In this document: positions 25,264 to 33,974 of the stretch, piece after piece
Numbering within the stretch: the first letter of the stretch is position 1
Layout: every line of letters starts with the position of its first letter
NCBI RefSeq assembly: GCF_020055675.1
Contig: NZ_JAIPUS010000006.1
Span: 1 to 64,000, forward strand
Origin: Marivita sp.
GTDB taxonomy: Bacteria > Pseudomonadota > Alphaproteobacteria > Rhodobacterales > Rhodobacteraceae
DNA: 64,000 nt
Direction: 5' to 3'
Program-made: the position numbers and the translations under genes
The notes under the pieces: generated by a model
Databases searched by the model: none
What the model was told of the DNA's origin: nothing
Seen by the model: only the letters and a program-made list of their open reading frames with translations

Positions 25264-25452
25264 TTGGGGCTTCTTGCCTTCGTTTTCATAATTTGGGGGT
25301 TGCCACATATTCCCCCGATCGGGACCGCAGTTGGGACATTTTTGAACGATAGGCACAGAACAAACTTGGCGCACAAGCGTTCTATGCTTAAGTTACAGAA
25401 CAAGAAGAACCAAAACAAAGACGGCAAGAATGAAGGAGGGAAGGCACCGTGA
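25264..25452 (+). CDS. Passenger gene: small membrane protein, about 62 aa
   Basis: The frame opens with a hydrophobic stretch (LLAFVFIIWGLPHIPPIGTAVGTFL) and ends in a very basic, Asn/Lys-rich tail. The proposed TTG start is uncertain, because there is no ATG and only weak Shine-Dalgarno, while an in-frame stop lies 24 bases upstream. The strongest support is the four-base GTGA overlap between its stop and the start of the next gene, plus AAGGAGGG inside its end positioned for that next gene. No family recognised. Confidence 0.5.
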   Translation: MGLLAFVFIIWGLPHIPPIGTAVGTFLNDRHRTNLAHKRSMLKLQNKKNQNKDGKNEGGKAP

Positions 25453-25997
25453 CACAACTATCTTTTCTGACCTCAGTTGCTTTGCCGATAGTTCTAATCG
25501 CGCTGGTCTTCTCGCTTCCTTGGGTGCGAAAGAAACTAGACGTATGGGTAAAACACTCCCAAGAGCGATCAGAACTTATTGACGAATACCACGCTAACGC
25601 GATGATATTCTTGAAAAATACCGACCCTAACGCACACGCCGAACTTAGAGAAGTTGTCGTGTCGATGGGGGACGCCATGATGGATGGCGCGAAACTCATT
25701 CGGCTTGTCCTCTTTAGTAGGGCGCTCAATGGTCGCGCAGACGACACCGGCTCGGAAGCTGTGGCTGAGGGCGTTGCGGCGTTGAGCGACACTGCTCAAC
25801 ACGCGATGGCGCACGCTATGGGTTCCGCTCTTATCGTTTCTTCGCTAAACGCTGTATTTTTGGGTAGCTTTTACCGGTCGGCGCTAATGCTGGTGCTAAA
25901 AAGCCGCGAAGACCGTGAGCTGCGCGAACCTGCTCAAATTGTGTATCGCTACAGTAGGGCCGGACCGCGTTGGACCACCAAGCCTACGGCTTGCTAA
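25449..25997 (+). CDS. Passenger gene: membrane-anchored helical protein, 182 aa
   Basis: A GTG start follows AAGGAGGGAAGGCACC. Residues 5-24 form a membrane anchor (SFLTSVALPIVLIALVFSLP) and are followed by a positively charged helix. An all-helical middle comes next (ANAMIFLKNTDPNAHAELREVVVSMGDAMMDGAK). A second hydrophobic segment lies near residues 125-155 (MGSALIVSSLNAVFLGSFYRSALMLVL). I do not recognise it. The coupling to the preceding small membrane protein suggests that the two act together at the inner membrane. It is carried by the IS1595-type element, so its benefit may be to the element or the host. Confidence 0.65.
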   Translation: MTQLSFLTSVALPIVLIALVFSLPWVRKKLDVWVKHSQERSELIDEYHANAMIFLKNTDPNAHAELREVVVSMGDAMMDGAKLIRLVLFSRALNGRADDTGSEAVAEGVAALSDTAQHAMAHAMGSALIVSSLNAVFLGSFYRSALMLVLKSREDRELREPAQIVYRYSRAGPRWTTKPTAC

Positions 25998-26000
25998 GCC

Positions 26001-26333
26001 CTACGGGGCCAGCCTCCACACCCGCCCCTCACGCCGCACCACCCCACGCGCCTCTAGCCTCACAAGCGCCATATAGGCGCGCTGCACCGCGCTCTTGCGG
26101 GTAATACCTGGCACTGTCTCCTCTATGGCGTCAGCGATCTGTGAGGACGTACAGGGCAGCATAGACAGCGCCAGCCGCTTGCACCTGCCGCGAGACAATG
26201 GCCTGTCGTGCGTTCTGGCTGGCTTCTCGACGCCGCGCAGAGCCATCAGGGCTTCTACATGCTCAAGCCCTTCGCCCGCGCGATACAGCGCCAGCAGCGC
26301 GTTGTTGATGGTTCGATCCTGCATACCCCGCAT
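26001..26333 (-). CDS. Passenger gene: winged-helix-like protein, 110 aa
   Basis: The C-terminal half (SSQIADAIEETVPGITRKSAVQRAYMALVRLEARGVVRREGRVWRLA) has the pattern of a winged helix with a final basic wing, so DNA binding is likely. The N-terminal half is helical (TINNALLALYRAGEGLEHVEALMALRGV). The start may be the first ATG or the one three codons later; neither has a good ribosome site. It is convergent with the membrane-protein pair, three bases from its end, and is the last gene before the right terminal repeat. Confidence 0.6.
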   Translation of the reverse strand: MRGMQDRTINNALLALYRAGEGLEHVEALMALRGVEKPARTHDRPLSRGRCKRLALSMLPCTSSQIADAIEETVPGITRKSAVQRAYMALVRLEARGVVRREGRVWRLAP

Positions 26334-26369
26334 GATGATTCACACGGGGCAGAAGATCAGCTAGATTGT

Positions 26370-26392
26370 TGGTGCGTTTGATACATAAGGCC
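26370..26392 (-). repeat. Right terminal inverted repeat of the IS1595-type element
   Basis: On the plus strand it reads TGGTGCGTTTGATACATAAG plus GCC and is the inverted counterpart of 22901-22923 with one mismatch. Outside the 23 bp the two ends share no further inverted homology inward, which sets the repeat length. Confidence 0.85.
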
Positions 26393-26402
26393 GGATATTT
26401 CC
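26393..26402. repeat. Direct repeat at right element border (target-site duplication)
   Basis: GGATATTTCC, identical to 22891-22900, follows the right terminal repeat. It then continues into GGCAAGAAGAAAG, which is the expected right half of the interrupted host intergenic repeat. Confidence 0.8.
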
Positions 26403-26537
26403 GGCAAGAAGAAAGCCGGTAACGCGATCTTAACCAATCCGCGCCAGCCTGAAGGCGCGGTACAGGCGGGGACGCCGATGACCGCGCAAGGAGAAGGTCA
26501 CACCTTCTTTCAGGGGTGTCGGCACCTGCGGGCACCC

Positions 26538-26588
26538 CTTTCTTCTTGCTGAAAATATCCTGGGGGTTTGGGGGCAAAGCCCCCAAGG
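26538..26588 (-). repeat. Roseobacter-type intergenic repeat block, copy A
   Basis: On the minus strand the block has a GGGGGC-type stem-loop (GGGGGCTTTGCCCCC), then CCCCCAGGATATTTTCAGCAAGAAGAAAG. The same architecture is found at 28279-28339 and 40830-40900, and split around the mobile element. The block lies between the element and the DksA-like gene, and its GC-rich hairpin may act as a terminator. Confidence 0.6.
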
Positions 26589-26613
26589 CACTTGCCGGGG
26601 CCCGCGCCCGCGT

Positions 26614-26883
26614 TCACTTCAACTGGCTGTCTTTCGACCCGCGACGGTTGACGCCGCCACGCGCCACACGGGCTCCATCGCGATCCTGCTGGCATTCGAT
26701 ACACAGCTTGACCCCCGGCAGGGCGGCGCGCCGCTTTTGGGGGATCGGTTCATCACAGTCCGCACAATGGGTGCGGCTCTCGCCCACCGGTGACCGCCGT
26801 GCTTTCAGCCTGGCCAGCTCATCGGTGATCGAAGCATCTATTTGCTCCTGCACCGCGCCGTCACGGGTCCATCCCCCTGCCAT
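26614..26883 (-). CDS. DksA/TraR-type C4 zinc-finger protein, 89 aa
   Basis: The C-terminal motif CADC...(17 residues)...CIEC inside THCADCDEPIPQKRRAALPGVKLCIECQ is the DksA/TraR zinc finger. The protein is too short for full DksA (about 150 aa) and resembles the TraR/YbiI-like short forms, which bind RNA polymerase through its secondary channel. The chosen start has GGAGGGAC seven bases upstream; a longer frame to 26970 lacks this. It stands alone just right of the mobile element and copy A of the intergenic repeat. Confidence 0.85.
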   Translation of the reverse strand: MAGGWTRDGAVQEQIDASITDELARLKARRSPVGESRTHCADCDEPIPQKRRAALPGVKLCIECQQDRDGARVARGGVNRRGSKDSQLK

Positions 26884-27209
26884 GTTCCGTCCCTCCACGT
26901 CGTTCCCCGCAATATGGGCAGGTCCGATGCGCCTCGCAAGCGGCTTGTCGCCTCGCTGGCATCCCGCCATGTCGAGACCCTTCGAGACAAGCGGAGACCG
27001 CCGGTTTGCGGCGGCGCGGCGTTCGGATCAGGGTTGGCGCCTATGGTGGCGCACAAGATGATCACCCCGGTCACCTTCCACAACATCCCGATTTCTGAGA
27101 ACACCGGTCATGCCCACGGGCGGGATCGCAGAGCGGTCATGTATTGTGCAAGCTTTGAGGCTTTTCTTGTCGCCGGACCCGGCTATATCCCGGGCAAAGG
27201 AGAAATGAC
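26884..27209. other. 326-bp gap without a convincing gene
   Basis: Several short open frames overlap on both strands, including an 88-codon minus frame at 26838-27104, but none has a ribosome site or recognisable product. The gap separates the divergent DksA-like and glutathione peroxidase genes and should hold both promoters. AAAGGAGAAATGAC at its right end is the ribosome site of the peroxidase. Confidence 0.5.
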
Positions 27210-27728
27210 ATGCGCAGAGTTCTGGCGGTCCTGTTGACCTTGTTCACCTCGCTTGGCCACGCGGCCCCTGCGGGGTTCACCTTCCCGTCGATCGACGGCG
27301 GTGAAATCACCTTGTCCGACTGGCGCGGACAACCGGTCCTTGTCGTGAACACGGCGTCGCGTTGCGGATTCACATCGCAATATGACGGTCTGCAGAGGCT
27401 CTATGACACCTACAGGGACCTGGGATTGGTGGTCCTGGCCATCCCGTCTGACGATTTTCGGCAGGAATTGGCGAGCAACGATGAGGTCAAGGATTTCTGC
27501 GAGGTCAATTTCGGTCTGGATTTCCCGATGACAACCATCACAGCGATCCGTGGCGAGGACGCCCATCCCTTCTACAAGTGGCTGGAGGCTGAAGCCGGGT
27601 TCGCCCCAAGCTGGAATTTCAACAAGGTGCTGATCGCCCCGGATGGCAGCGTGGCCGCGACATTCGGCTCCAACGCGCGGCCAATGTCCCGGCCCGTGAC
27701 CCAGGCGATCACATCTGTCTTGCCCTGA
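27210..27728 (+). CDS. Glutathione peroxidase, exported cysteine form
   Basis: The 172-aa protein starts with a probable signal peptide (MRRVLAVLLTLFTSLGHA). The peroxidase core follows with VVNTASRCGFTSQYDGLQRLY, where C52 replaces the selenocysteine of animal enzymes, and a WNFNKVLI motif with the catalytic tryptophan and asparagine. Family members reduce peroxides with thioredoxin or glutathione. Export would place it in the periplasm, unlike the cytosolic BtuE of E. coli. It is convergent with ydcH, with no bases between the stops. Confidence 0.9.
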   Translation: MRRVLAVLLTLFTSLGHAAPAGFTFPSIDGGEITLSDWRGQPVLVVNTASRCGFTSQYDGLQRLYDTYRDLGLVVLAIPSDDFRQELASNDEVKDFCEVNFGLDFPMTTITAIRGEDAHPFYKWLEAEAGFAPSWNFNKVLIAPDGSVAATFGSNARPMSRPVTQAITSVLP

Positions 27729-27965
27729 TCAGCCCTGCAAGTAGCTCCAGATCTCGTCCTTGAGCGCCCCGCGCTTCTTGCGCAGCTCGGTTTCGGAGAA
27801 CGTGTCGATCGGCTCGACATTGGTTTCGGCCCGATGAACCGCGCGGTTGATATCGTGATAGGTCTCGAAAAGCTTGGCGAAATGCGCGTCTGACTGCTTC
27901 AAGGCGCTCATTTGATCGACATGCTCTGGGAATTCCTCGGCCAATTCATGCGGCGTATGTGACAA
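27729..27965 (-). CDS. YdcH-family (DUF465) small protein
   Basis: The 78-aa sequence (SHTPHELAEEFPEHVDQMSALKQSDAHFAKLFETYHDINRAVHRAE, in pieces, ending LRKKRGALKDEIWSYL) is the typical helical-hairpin DUF465 protein. The start codon is TTG, supported by AAGGAGTGGACCA directly upstream. Function of the family is unknown. A FNR-type box is centred 68 bp upstream, so oxygen-dependent expression is plausible. Confidence 0.9.
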   Translation of the reverse strand: MSHTPHELAEEFPEHVDQMSALKQSDAHFAKLFETYHDINRAVHRAETNVEPIDTFSETELRKKRGALKDEIWSYLQG

Positions 27966-28025
27966 TGGTCCACTCCTTTGTTGGTTACCTGTCTTTCACC
28001 CTGTCAGAGCCACCATCGCCCTGCC

Positions 28026-28039
28026 TTGACCCGGATCAA
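28026..28039 (-). promoter_or_regulatory. Candidate FnrL box upstream of the YdcH gene
   Basis: TTGACCCGGATCAA matches TTGAY-N4-ATCAA. Its centre is 68 bp from the ydcH start, which places a transcription start with a class II FNR arrangement about 25 bp before the TTG. The -10 region between is not a clear TATAAT. Confidence 0.45.
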
Positions 28040-28350
28040 ATACCATTCACTCGCGAAGCTTTCTGCGGGTGCGGCGCGGGTCGGGATCGAGGCGACACGC
28101 TTGGCCGCGGAGTTGATCCACCATCTGCATGATCGATATTCGGCTGCATGTCATGCCCCTGTCGCGGTGATCCCTTGTCGCGGTGATTTTGCGCGGCCCT
28201 GGGCCGACCAGCGGACGGCACACTCCAGACCGGGCGAAGACGCGTTGACGCCTCTTCGCGTTTCCGTAACGGAAATGGGCGGGGGCCAGCCCCCGTCGCC
28301 CTTGGCGACTCCCCCGGCATATTTTCAAAGAGAAGAAGAGCGGGCGCGTG
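28040..28350. other. Gene-free gap containing intergenic repeat copy B
   Basis: No gene was recognised. The left part has CGCGGTGAT twice (around 28160-28185), a short direct repeat. The right part (28279-28339) is a plus-oriented copy of the host intergenic repeat, with GGGGGCCAGCCCCC, GCCCTTGGCGACTCC and CATATTTTCAAAGAGAAGAAG. It lies between ydcH and the stop of the MBL-fold gene. Confidence 0.55.
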
Positions 28351-29298
28351 TCACTCCCACTCCATCTCCTCAAAGACCCGGCCCGCATTCTTGGTTGCCA
28401 GTTCTTCGAACGTGTCGAGATGATCCCAGTTCGACTGGTCGACATAATAGGCGCTGGCCAGGTCGCCGCCCTCTTCGATATGTGCGCCGATCCTGGCGCG
28501 CAGGTCCTTGACGTAATCCGAGGTATAGCGCGTGACTTGCGCCATGTTCGTCGGGTGGCCGTGACCGGGGATCACATAGGTCGCCCCAAGCGCCGTGAAG
28601 GGGCCGTCAAAGGTTTCGATCCAGGCATCGGTGTCGGTTTCGGGAAAGATCGGTGGCATCCGTTCGTGAAACGCGATGTCGCCGGCGATCACGATGTCCC
28701 ATTGCGGAATCCAGACCTGTGTGTCGCCCGGATCGTGCGCCGGGCCAAGGTGCAGCACCTCGAATGTCACGTCACCCATCTGGATCACGTAGTCGTCGTC
28801 GAAACTGATAGTCGGCACCACCACCGTGGTGCCCTCGGCCCGGTCACGGTTATAGTTCTGCATCCCTTGCAGAATGAAATCCCCGTTCTTTTCCACTTCG
28901 GCGATCGCATCGGCATGGGCGAGAATATCGACGCCCTGTTCGGCCCAATAGCTGTTGCCCAGCATGGCGTGGCCCTGCCCGTTTTCATTGATGACCAGCT
29001 TCACCGGTTGGTCGGTCACCGCCTTGATCTCGTCATGCAGCGCCTGGGCCAGCCGAGCCGACGCGCCGCCATTGATGACCACAACGCCATCACCGGTCAC
29101 GACAAAGCTCAGGTTGTTGTTGTGGCCGGCGTTTTCATAGGTCGGCGGGGCGGTGGCGCCAATGGCGGAAAAGACATGCGGAATCACTTCCACGGGTTTG
29201 TTGTAGAGCTCGGATTGCGGATACTTGTCGGCAATGTCTTCGCTTGCGCTGACGGCACCGGCGCTGAGTCCGATTGCAAGGATGTGGGTCATTCGCAT
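28351..29298 (-). CDS. Exported metallo-beta-lactamase-fold protein with atypical metal motif
   Basis: After a signal peptide (MRMTHILAIGLSAGAVSA) the 315-aa protein has the MBL fold: VVVINGGASARL, VKLVINENGQGHAMLGNSYWAEQ, HLGPAHDPGDTQVWIPQWDIVIAGDIAFHE and VIPGHGHPT. The usual HxHxDH is replaced by ENGQGH. The later ligands (H in GPAHDPGD, D in AGDIAF, H in PGHGHP) are kept, so it may bind one metal or be non-classical. AGGAGG eight bases upstream fixes the start; the frame extends far upstream without support. Relatives next to quinoprotein or SoxH-like systems exist, but no such neighbour is here. Confidence 0.82.
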   Translation of the reverse strand: MRMTHILAIGLSAGAVSASEDIADKYPQSELYNKPVEVIPHVFSAIGATAPPTYENAGHNNNLSFVVTGDGVVVINGGASARLAQALHDEIKAVTDQPVKLVINENGQGHAMLGNSYWAEQGVDILAHADAIAEVEKNGDFILQGMQNYNRDRAEGTTVVVPTISFDDDYVIQMGDVTFEVLHLGPAHDPGDTQVWIPQWDIVIAGDIAFHERMPPIFPETDTDAWIETFDGPFTALGATYVIPGHGHPTNMAQVTRYTSDYVKDLRARIGAHIEEGGDLASAYYVDQSNWDHLDTFEELATKNAGRVFEEMEWE

Positions 29299-29424
29299 GG
29301 GTGGTCTCCTCCTGTCGTGTACACATTCACGAATGCGAATAACAAATGCAATCCCTTTCCGATCAGGTGGCTTGTCACGGCGCGCGACGCGGGTAGTGTC
29401 GGGATCAAACTGTGGGGGGATGGC

Positions 29425-30180
29425 ATGACCTTGGACGCGAAACACGCCCTTGTCACCGGTGGCGGCACCGGCATCGGCCTTGCCATTGCAAAGACGCTTT
29501 GCGCGCAGGGCGCTGTTGTGACGATCACCGGACGCCGGACCGACGTGCTGGAGCAGGCAGCGCAGGCGCATGACCTGTCACCGCAGGTGATGGACGTGCA
29601 GGACGAGATGGCGGTCGTGGACGGGATTGCACGGGCCGTGGCCCGGCATGGCCCCGTGCAGATCTGCGTGCCCAACGCCGGAGTCGCCGAGGGCCGCGCG
29701 CTGCACAAGACCGATATGGCCTTCTGGCGCAGCATGATGAACACCAATATCGATGGCACCTTCCTGACAATCCGCGAAAGCCTAAAGTCGATGCATGACA
29801 CCGGCTGGGGGCGCGTCATCGCGATCAGTTCGATCGCCGGGCTGCGCGGGCTGAAGGGGGCGCCCTGCTATACCGCCTCCAAACATGCGGTGGTGGGGCT
29901 GATCCGGGGGCTGGCCGCAGATTATCTTGGGAAGCCCTACACCTTCAACGCCATTTGCCCGGCCTATGTAGACACCGATATCGTTCCGCAGAACATCGAC
30001 CGCATCATGGCGCGCACGGGACTGAGCGAAGACGAGGCGAGCGACGTCATGGTCGGGGCCAACCCGCATGGCCGCCTGATCCCCCCCGAGGAAGTGGCCG
30101 AAGCGGCTCTTTGGCTGTGCGGCCCGAACTCCGGCAGCGTCAATGGTCAAGCCATCCAGATCGCCGGCGGCGAGATGTGA
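29425..30180 (+). CDS. Short-chain dehydrogenase/reductase, 251 aa
   Basis: The Rossmann motif TGGGTGIGLAIAK is at residues 11-23, NAG follows at about residue 85, the catalytic serine is in AISSIAG, and the Tyr/Lys pair is in YTASKHA. The C-terminal SVNGQAIQIAGG is the standard SDR end. GGGGGGAT precedes the ATG. The open frame reaches far upstream (to 28348) without coding support. It lies 116 bases before kynureninase on the same strand; the resemblance to 3-hydroxyacyl or hydroxybutyrate dehydrogenases is loose and the substrate is not known. Confidence 0.88.
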   Translation: MTLDAKHALVTGGGTGIGLAIAKTLCAQGAVVTITGRRTDVLEQAAQAHDLSPQVMDVQDEMAVVDGIARAVARHGPVQICVPNAGVAEGRALHKTDMAFWRSMMNTNIDGTFLTIRESLKSMHDTGWGRVIAISSIAGLRGLKGAPCYTASKHAVVGLIRGLAADYLGKPYTFNAICPAYVDTDIVPQNIDRIMARTGLSEDEASDVMVGANPHGRLIPPEEVAEAALWLCGPNSGSVNGQAIQIAGGEM

Positions 30181-30296
30181 CCGAGACCTGCGACCCTGCA
30201 GGCGGCATGTCCTGTCGCGGGCGGATGCACGAGATTGAACTTTTCCCCGATCTCTGGCACCTCCGAACAAATCTCTGAGCCTGAGGGGCCCTGACA

Positions 30297-31490
30297 ATGA
30301 CCGATTTCACCGCCACCCGCGACGCGTTTCATCTGCCCGATGGCATGATCTACCTGGATGGCAATTCGCTTGGCCCCTTGCCCAAGCGGGCCGTGGCACG
30401 CGTCGCCGCGGCGATGCAGGACGAATGGGGCGAACACCTGATCAAAGGCTGGAATGCATGTGGCTGGATGGACATGCCGGCACGGCTCGGCGACCGGATC
30501 GGTCGGCTCATCGGGGCGGAAGAGGGACATGTGGTGGTCGGGGACACCCTGTCGATCAAGGTTTACCAAGCGCTTGCCGCGGCAATCAAATTGACCCCCG
30601 ACCGCCGTGTGATCCTGTCGGACACCGGGAATTTTCCGTCCGATCTTTACATGGCCGAAGGTCTCATTTCCTTGCTGGGCCCGGACTACGAGTTGCGGTT
30701 GGTGGAGCCCGAAGAGATCGAGGCGGCAATCACCGACGAGATCGCCGTGACGCTTGTCACCGAAATCGATTACCGCACCGGGCGCAAACACGACATGGCG
30801 GCTCTGACCGCCAAGGCGCAGGCGGCAGGCGTTGTCACGGTCTGGGACCTGGCCCATTCGGCAGGCGCGCTGCCGGTGGACCTTGCCGGGGTCCAGGCAG
30901 ATTTCGCGGTGGGCTGCACCTACAAGTACCTCAACGGCGGCCCCGGCGCGCCCGCCTTCATCTATGTCGCACCGCGCCATGCCGACACCGCACTGCCCGC
31001 GCTGTCGGGGTGGCTCGGCCATGATAGCCCGTTTGCCTTCGACCTGGGCTACACCCCCGGTGCAGGCATCGCACGGATGCGCGTCGGCACGCCGCCGGTT
31101 GTGCAGATGGCGGCACTGGATGCCGCGCTTGACGTCTGGGAGGATGTGGACATGCAGGCCCTGCGCGCGCAGTCTATCGCCTTGTCGGAGCGGTTCATCG
31201 CCGGCGTGGAGGCGACCTGCCCCGATCTGACGCTCGCAAGCCCGCGCAATCCAGAGGCGCGCGGATCACAAGTCAGCTTTCGATTTGCAGACGGCTACGC
31301 CGCGATACAGGCCCTGATCGCACATGACGTCATCGGCGATTTCCGCGCGCCAGACATCATGCGGTTCGGCTTCACACCGCTTTACCTGGGCGAAGACGAT
31401 GTGGATGCATCGGTCGATATCCTCGCGCGGATCATGCGCAACCGTCTTTGGGACACCCCCAACTTCAAACAGCGCAAAGCGGTGACCTAG
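30297..31490 (+). CDS. kynU: Kynureninase
   Basis: The 397-aa protein matches PLP-dependent fold type I kynureninase. The signs are YLDGNSLGPLPK at the start, SDTGNFPSDLYMAEGL, WDLAHSAGALPVDL carrying the cofactor-binding aspartate, and CTYKYLNGGPG with the Schiff-base lysine K210. It cleaves kynurenine to anthranilate and alanine in tryptophan breakdown. No tryptophan dioxygenase or formamidase is adjacent. Its stop is 27 bases from the convergent stop of the amidotransferase-like gene. Confidence 0.94.
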   Translation: MTDFTATRDAFHLPDGMIYLDGNSLGPLPKRAVARVAAAMQDEWGEHLIKGWNACGWMDMPARLGDRIGRLIGAEEGHVVVGDTLSIKVYQALAAAIKLTPDRRVILSDTGNFPSDLYMAEGLISLLGPDYELRLVEPEEIEAAITDEIAVTLVTEIDYRTGRKHDMAALTAKAQAAGVVTVWDLAHSAGALPVDLAGVQADFAVGCTYKYLNGGPGAPAFIYVAPRHADTALPALSGWLGHDSPFAFDLGYTPGAGIARMRVGTPPVVQMAALDAALDVWEDVDMQALRAQSIALSERFIAGVEATCPDLTLASPRNPEARGSQVSFRFADGYAAIQALIAHDVIGDFRAPDIMRFGFTPLYLGEDDVDASVDILARIMRNRLWDTPNFKQRKAVT

Positions 31491-31517
31491 AACGAGGCAG
31501 TCTCCGTCACCTTAGAC

Positions 31518-32300
31518 TTACAAGGCGGTGACGCGCTGTCCGCCCACCGCGTGGCCTTGGGCCCAAGCCCGTACCGCATCGCCGAACGCCTCGAACAGAG
31601 GCCGTGACACAGGATCATTGGCCGCGTCCCATTCCGGATGCCATTGCACCGACAGGGTGAACCCCGGTGCATTTTTGACGTAGACCGCCTCGGGTGTGCC
31701 GTCGGGCGCATGCCCTTCGATCACGATCCGTGGCCCCGGAGTCTTGATCCCCTGCCCGTGCAGCGTGTTGGTCATCACTTCGGTCGATCCGAACAGGCGA
31801 TGGAACCGCCCGCCGTCTGCCAGCGTCACGACATGACGCAACGCGAATTTCTCCTCCAGCGTACCATCGGGTGGCATCCGGTGATTCATCCGGCCCGGCA
31901 GATCGCGGATCTCGGGGTGCAGTGTGCCACCCATGGCGACATTCACCTCCTGGAAGCCCCGGCAGATACCCAGAAAGGGCTGGCCGCGTTCCACACAGGC
32001 GCGCACCAGTGACAGCGCGATCGCGTCGCGCGCCCGGTCGAAGGCGCCATGCGCCTCGGTCTCGGCCTCGCCGTATTCCTCGGGATGCACGTTCGGGCGG
32101 CCGCCGGTCAGCAGGAAGCCGTCGCAGACATCCAGCAACTCTGCGACCGACATGAACCGCGGATCAGCCGGCACCACCAGCGGCAGGCAATCGGCCACCT
32201 GAGCCACCGCCTCCGAGTTCATCGACCCTCCGGCATGCGCAGGGTACTGATCGTTGATCAGGTGCTGGTTCCCGATGATCCCGACGACTGGTCGGCTCAT
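31518..32300 (-). CDS. Class-I glutamine amidotransferase-like hydrolase (peptidase C26, PuuD-like)
   Basis: The 260-aa protein has the nucleophile elbow LGICRGFQEVNVAMGGTL and the His-Glu pair in SVQWHPEWD, the catalytic triad of gamma-glutamyl hydrolases. An early GFLLTGGRPNVHPEEYG matches PuuD-like enzymes, which cleave gamma-glutamyl-GABA in putrescine use. It is the last gene of the minus-strand run that begins at iscR, ten bases after the HbpS-like gene. This position is not explained by a role in Fe-S assembly. The specific substrate is inferred only from the family. Confidence 0.85.
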   Translation of the reverse strand: MSRPVVGIIGNQHLINDQYPAHAGGSMNSEAVAQVADCLPLVVPADPRFMSVAELLDVCDGFLLTGGRPNVHPEEYGEAETEAHGAFDRARDAIALSLVRACVERGQPFLGICRGFQEVNVAMGGTLHPEIRDLPGRMNHRMPPDGTLEEKFALRHVVTLADGGRFHRLFGSTEVMTNTLHGQGIKTPGPRIVIEGHAPDGTPEAVYVKNAPGFTLSVQWHPEWDAANDPVSRPLFEAFGDAVRAWAQGHAVGGQRVTAL

Positions 32301-32310
32301 GTCCCGTTCC

Positions 32311-32739
32311 TTATATCTCGGCTGTCAGGCCCACCGCGTCTATCCCGGCCTTGGCGGCCGCCGCGTCATTATCAGACGTGTCGCCTGTCACACCGACGGC
32401 ACCGACGACATTGCCCTTGGCATCCCGCACCAGCACGCCACCCGGCACCGGGATCAACTGGCCGCCCAAAGCCCCGGAGGCCGCATTGATGAAATAGGCC
32501 TGGCCCTCTGCACGTTGCATCTGCGCGGTGCCGGCGATGCCCAGCATCACCGAGCCATAGGCCTTTGCATGCGCGATCTGGAATCGCCCCGGGCTGGCCC
32601 CATCCTCGCGTTCGAACGCCTGGATGTTGCCACCCGCGTCAAGAACGATCACAGACAGCGGCTTCAGCTCGGCCGCACGCCCCGCATCGAGCGTCTTGCG
32701 GATGATGGTGCGCGCACGGCGCAAGGACAGGCTTGCCAT
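32311..32739 (-). CDS. HbpS/GlcG-family protein (DUF336)
   Basis: The 142-aa sequence (SLRRARTIIRKTLDAGRA, LSVIVLDAGGNIQAFEREDGA, GALGGQLIPVPGGVLVRDAKGNVVGAVGVTGD) is a typical GlcG/HbpS domain. Members bind heme or small cofactors and form octamers; enzymatic roles are debated. It lies 14 bases downstream of sufS, so the Fe-S operon may continue into it. The neighbourhood gives no ligand. Confidence 0.88.
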   Translation of the reverse strand: MASLSLRRARTIIRKTLDAGRAAELKPLSVIVLDAGGNIQAFEREDGASPGRFQIAHAKAYGSVMLGIAGTAQMQRAEGQAYFINAASGALGGQLIPVPGGVLVRDAKGNVVGAVGVTGDTSDNDAAAAKAGIDAVGLTAEI

Positions 32740-32753
32740 TGTGTTTCTCCAGT

Positions 32754-33966
<1,213 letters not shown>

Positions 33967-33974
<8 letters not shown>

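Larger units (their letters stand above)
22901..26392. mobile_element. IS1595-type transporter element with five passenger genes, 3.5 kb
   Basis: The borders are defined by 23-bp terminal inverted repeats with a single mismatch and flanked by exact 10-bp direct repeats. Inside are an IS1595-type transposase, a DUF6471-like small protein, a two-TM protein, a pair of small membrane-protein genes and a winged-helix-like protein. Joining the flanks after removal of one direct repeat rebuilds a host intergenic block. That block closely matches another copy at 26538-26588. IS1595 members carrying passenger genes are known as transporter IS. The element is visibly more AT-rich than the genes on both sides. 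Confidence 0.85.

Noticed and set aside
25132-25374. 80-codon minus-strand frame after the transposase
   Set aside because: It overlaps the transposase end and the small membrane-protein gene, with no ribosome site or family pattern.
26838-27104. 88-codon minus-strand frame before the DksA-like gene
   Set aside because: It overlaps the ribosome site and start of the DksA-like gene and has no recognisable product.
28348-29424. Long in-frame extension upstream of the SDR at 29425
   Set aside because: It runs antisense to the MBL-fold gene, which has a signal peptide, AGGAGG and fold motifs; the extension has none.
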